Shown here: one piece after another, positions 62,757 through 64,000 of the stretch
Position numbering within the stretch: position 1 is the first letter of the stretch
How the letters are laid out: each line of letters begins with the position of its first letter
Assembly (NCBI GenBank): GCA_024742815.1
Contig: JANSXX010000015.1
Span: 18,365 to 82,364, forward strand
Length of the DNA stretch: 64,000 nt
Direction of reading: 5' to 3'
Source of the DNA: HXMU1420-13 sp024742815
GTDB lineage: Bacteria > Bacteroidota > Rhodothermia > Balneolales > Balneolaceae
The notes under the pieces: model-generated
Seen by the model: only the letters and a program-made list of their open reading frames with translations
The model's database searches: none
What the model was told of the DNA's origin: nothing
Translations under genes and position numbers: made by a program

Positions 62757-63406
62757 TGGTAGATGAGCTAATACAACAAGTAGTTGATTGGGTGTCGCTT
62801 GCAGGGCCACTCGGAGTTTATTTAATCTTCACACTCATAGCATATTTAGAAAATGTTGTACCACCATTACCAGGCGATGTACTCGTTGCTTTTAGTGGCT
62901 ATTTAGCTGCAGAAGGATTGATAGGTTTGTTTCCTATATGGGGATTAACGGTGTTAGCTTCTGTCTTCGGCTTCATGAACATGTATTGGATTGGAAATAA
63001 GCTGGAATCACAAATTACAGCAAATAGACACGACCATATTCTGCTTCGATTTATTAATTACGATTACATTAGAATTGGTCAGCGCTGGATGAATAAATAT
63101 GGGCAATGGGTGGTTGTTGCGAATCGCTTTTTGGCAGGCACGCGCTCAGTAATTTCACTCACTGCCGGCATGGCGCACTTGAATCTGTGGAAAACGGTGG
63201 TCAATTCACTAATAAGTTCGATGCTCTGGAACGGCATTTTGATTGGTGCAGGATGGGTGATCAAAGAGAACTGGCAAGTGATTGGAAGTTACCTTTCAAC
63301 CTATGGGAAGGTGATATTGATAGGTATCAGTATATTTATTGGTGTTGTATATTTCGTTAGATTTAAGTCCAAAATTAAGCGAGCGAAAAAAAATTCATCA
63401 GAGTGA
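62756..63406 (+). CDS. DedA family membrane protein
   Basis: 216 aa. It is a DedA/SNARE-associated (VTT domain) membrane protein with about five spans. Family features: YLENVVPPLPGDVLVAFSGYLA, then RWMNKYGQWVVVANRFLAGTRSVISLTAGMA, where the FxxGxR-type motif is characteristic. DedA proteins act in membrane lipid turnover, with roles in undecaprenyl-phosphate flipping reported for some. The link to ispD/ispF, whose products feed undecaprenyl synthesis, is suggestive. Confidence 0.9.
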   Translation: MVDELIQQVVDWVSLAGPLGVYLIFTLIAYLENVVPPLPGDVLVAFSGYLAAEGLIGLFPIWGLTVLASVFGFMNMYWIGNKLESQITANRHDHILLRFINYDYIRIGQRWMNKYGQWVVVANRFLAGTRSVISLTAGMAHLNLWKTVVNSLISSMLWNGILIGAGWVIKENWQVIGSYLSTYGKVILIGISIFIGVVYFVRFKSKIKRAKKNSSE

Positions 63407-63426
63407 AATTTTTGTTGCAGAAAATG

Positions 63427-63455
63427 TTGACAATTTTTCGATCTATGGGTATTTT
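63427..63455 (+). promoter_or_regulatory. Promoter of the tRNA-tuf cluster
   Basis: TTGACA (63427-63432) and TATTTT (63450-63455) with a 17-base spacer lie 18 bases upstream of the first tRNA. This looks like a strong sigma-70-type promoter; the downstream TTTTTTG also resembles the Bacteroidota -7 element. Confidence 0.5.
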
Positions 63456-63473
63456 TTGAGTCTTTCGCAAAAA

Positions 63474-63546
63474 GCCAGTGTAGCTCAGTTGGTAGAGCAA
63501 CGGTTTTGTAAACCGTCGGTCATCGGTTCGAATCCGGTCACTGGCT
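63474..63546 (+). tRNA. tRNA-Thr (anticodon TGT)
   Basis: Acceptor GCCAGTG/CACTGGC, D-loop AGTTGGTAGA, anticodon loop TTTGTAA with anticodon TGT, T-loop GGTTCGAATCC. CCA is not encoded. First of four tandem tRNAs. Confidence 0.95.
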
Positions 63547-63561
63547 CAGATTTTGTGGAAT

Positions 63562-63644
63562 GGGGAGATACCAAAGTGGCCAACTGGGGCAGACTGTAAA
63601 TCTGTTGTCTTTCGACTTCGTAGGTTCGAATCCTGCTCTCCCCA
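63562..63644 (+). tRNA. tRNA-Tyr (anticodon GTA)
   Basis: Acceptor GGGGAGA/TCTCCCC with discriminator A, class II long variable arm, anticodon loop CTGTAAA (GTA), T-loop GGTTCGAATCC. Confidence 0.95.
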
Positions 63645-63662
63645 CAAACTTACTGAACACCA

Positions 63663-63735
63663 GCGAGCGTAACTCAATTGGTAGAGTGTCAGCCTTCCAA
63701 GCTGAATGTTGCCGGTTCGATCCCGGTCGCTCGCT
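63663..63735 (+). tRNA. tRNA-Gly (anticodon TCC)
   Basis: Acceptor GCGAGCG/CGCTCGC, D-loop AATTGGTAGA, anticodon loop CTTCCAA (TCC), T-loop GGTTCGATCCC. Confidence 0.95.
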
Positions 63736-63742
63736 CAGCCAA

Positions 63743-63814
<72 letters not shown>

Positions 63815-63862
63815 CACTGGTATCGGAAGATTTTTAACTTTACTTAACACAACATTTAAACA

Positions 63863-64000
63863 ATGGCAAAAGAGACCTTTCAACGCACCAAACCCCACGT
63901 GAATGTGGGTACCATTGGTCACGTAGATCACGGTAAGACTACATTAACGGCAGCGATCACCACTGTTATGGCGAAGACCTGGGGTGGAGAGGCGCAAGCG
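63863..64000 (+). CDS. tuf: Elongation factor Tu (5' end, runs off the window)
   Basis: The first 46 codons are present: MAKETFQRTKPHVNVGTIGHVDHGKTT..., including the P-loop G1 motif GHVDHGKT (residues 19-26). EF-Tu delivers aminoacyl-tRNA to the ribosome. It lies directly downstream of tRNA Thr-Tyr-Gly-Thr, the same arrangement as E. coli thrU-tyrU-glyT-thrT-tufB. The remaining about 350 codons are outside the window. Confidence 0.97.
   Translation, partial: MAKETFQRTKPHVNVGTIGHVDHGKTTLTAAITTVMAKTWGGEAQA

Overview
The window looks like a chromosomal segment from a member of the Balneolota/Rhodothermota (Balneola- or Gracilimonas-like). The grounds are: several long secreted proteins that end in a Por/type IX-like sorting module (NYPNPFNPST followed by a final K-[ST]-M-x-L-[IV]-K); Bacteroidota-style -7 elements (TAnnTTTG); weak Shine-Dalgarno sites; and the mix of CotH, DUF2911, Wzi-like and aconitase A genes. 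No phage, transposase, rRNA operon or CRISPR array was seen. Assignment to a genus is not possible from the sequence alone.

Layout. 1-7.0 kb: the end of a TonB-dependent receptor, a CotH-like secreted protein, a Wzi-like/amidohydrolase/DUF2911 operon and an exported MsrA. 7.0-7.4 kb: tRNA-Leu(GAG) and a degenerate tRNA-Leu-like copy broken by palindromes. 7.4-13.2 kb: a minus-strand cluster led by dnaA (dnaA-folB-folK-dNK-small membrane protein-TPR), a candidate oriC with DnaA boxes, and prmC. 13.3-25.6 kb: outer-membrane and lipoprotein genes, eno, a second CotH protein, a secreted endonuclease I, and a TPR/LuxR-type regulator flanked by two paralogous small unknown genes. 25.6-34.6 kb: recF-DUF721-YbbR, then on the minus strand smc, an AT-rich FRG-domain gene and ispH, with frr upstream. 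34.7-40.5 kb: a YHYH lipoprotein and an AT-rich DUF4238 gene separate frr from pyrH; then tsf, rpsB, rpsI and rplM. 40.7-47.4 kb: a third CotH protein, aconitase and a GAF-histidine kinase. 47.4-51.8 kb: a type III polyketide synthase, methyltransferase and FAD monooxygenase operon with a CDGSH iron-sulfur protein, and a divergent DinB-like gene. 51.9-60.4 kb: MATE exporter, a giant NtrY-like kinase, a 2-hydroxyacid dehydrogenase, rsfS and a LytR_C protein. 60.5-64 kb: queA-ispD-ispF-dedA, then tRNA Thr-Tyr-Gly-Thr and the start of tuf.

Themes. Most genes are housekeeping (replication, translation, isoprenoid and folate synthesis). The accessory content is a phenolic-lipid-like biosynthetic operon, single-gene insertions (FRG, DUF4238) in normally compact translation/segregation loci, secreted CotH/nuclease proteins, and intergenic heptanucleotide repeats that begin at stop codons. 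The repeats carry a stop triplet in every unit, in the sense direction of the gene they follow. The two most unusual observations are the three-gene polyketide operon and this stop-associated heptad pattern.
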